Part shown: positions 6,015 through 6,108 of the stretch, one piece after another
How the letters are laid out: every line of letters starts with the position of its first letter
Position numbering within the stretch: the first letter of the stretch is position 1
Assembly (NCBI GenBank): GCA_937891215.1
Contig: CALAEU010000250.1
Span: 1-6,108 of the forward strand
DNA length: 6,108 nucleotides
Source of the DNA: an uncultured Clostridia bacterium
GTDB lineage: Bacteria; Bacillota_A; Clostridia; Oscillospirales; Acutalibacteraceae
Direction of reading: 5' to 3'
Made by a program: the position numbers and the translations under genes
Notes under the pieces: model-generated
Database searches by the model: none
Told to the model about the DNA's origin: nothing
Seen by the model: the letters and a program-made list of their open reading frames with translations, nothing else

Positions 6015-6035
6015 ATGCGACAGTATTTGTCGCGT
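6015..6035 (+). other. Second leader hairpin between nusG and rplK
   Basis: GCGACA (6017-6022) pairs perfectly with TGTCGC (6028-6033) around a 5-base loop. An adjoining U-G and A-U pair extends it. It abuts the L1-like element and lacks a T tract, so termination is unlikely. Confidence 0.5.
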
Positions 6036-6076
6036 GTGGGAGGAGCAAGGCGAGCTTCTTGTTCCGCCATACCACG
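6035..6076 (+). promoter_or_regulatory. Probable ribosomal protein L1 operator in the rplK leader
   Basis: GTGG (6036-6039) pairs with CCAC (6072-6075), and GGAGCAAG (6042-6049) pairs with CTTGTTCC (6058-6065) with one wobble. Between the two helices is an asymmetric internal loop, GA on the 5' side and GCCATA on the 3' side. GTGGGAGG and ATACCAC are also the conserved strands of the L1 binding site in 23S rRNA helices 76-77. L1 is known to repress its own rplK-rplA mRNA in other bacteria by binding such a mimic. Placement 20 nt before rplK fits this role. L1 binding in this organism is inferred. Confidence 0.75.
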
Positions 6077-6095
6077 AATTTTGGAGGTGCAAAAC

Positions 6096-6108
6096 ATGGC
6101 TCAAAAAG
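6096..6108 (+). CDS. rplK: 50S ribosomal protein L11 (only first codons in window)
   Basis: Only ATG GCT CAA AAA and one further base are visible, reading MAQK, the usual start of L11. GGAGGTGC lies 8 nt upstream of the ATG at its GGAGG core. Gene order after nusG and the L1-type leader support the call. L11 forms the GTPase-associated centre of the large subunit, but nothing of the domain structure can be seen here. Confidence 0.85.

Noticed and set aside
5990..6035. Intrinsic terminator after nusG
   Set aside because: The two hairpins there lack a following T tract, and rplK normally shares transcription with nusG or follows closely.

Overview
The window is an AT-rich, tightly packed stretch of a bacterial chromosome. 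Two housekeeping operons point away from each other across an intergenic region of about 300 bp. HPr kinase/phosphorylase, WhiA, a short four-cysteine L33 and strong GGAGG ribosome binding sites indicate a low-GC Bacillota. The RluA-family variant (NRIDRNTSG) and the overall protein style suggest a Clostridia member, perhaps near Ruminococcus/Oscillospiraceae. The genus is an inference.

Left part, minus strand (transcribed from about 4640 down to 1): hprK, a ROK glucokinase, murB, whiA and an RluA-type pseudouridine synthase that runs off the left edge. Spacing is 45 nt, then a 4-nt ATGA overlap, a 3-nt gap and another 4-nt ATGA overlap, so this is very likely one transcript. It combines carbon control (HprK, glucokinase), cell-wall precursor synthesis (MurB), the WhiA regulator and an RNA modification enzyme. 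The rapZ (yvcJ) and yvcK genes that commonly precede whiA in Bacillota are absent here. Two good sigma-A-type promoters lie in tandem upstream of hprK.

Middle (4526-4824): the divergent control region. It holds the two hprK promoters on the minus strand and one near-consensus extended -10 promoter on the plus strand. The plus-strand leader carries a tiny hairpin with a T tract at its very start. No gene is seen here.

Right part, plus strand: rpmG, secE, nusG and the first codons of rplK. This is the classic order leading into the L11-L1-L10-L7/L12 and rpoBC region. The nusG-rplK gap folds into three successive hairpins. The last resembles the 23S rRNA binding site of ribosomal protein L1, so it is a probable autoregulatory operator for rplK-rplA.

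No mobile element, CRISPR array, tRNA, rRNA or evidently novel system is visible. The most unusual observations are the acidic, His-containing tail on SecE, the missing rapZ/yvcK and the promoter-proximal hairpin before rpmG.
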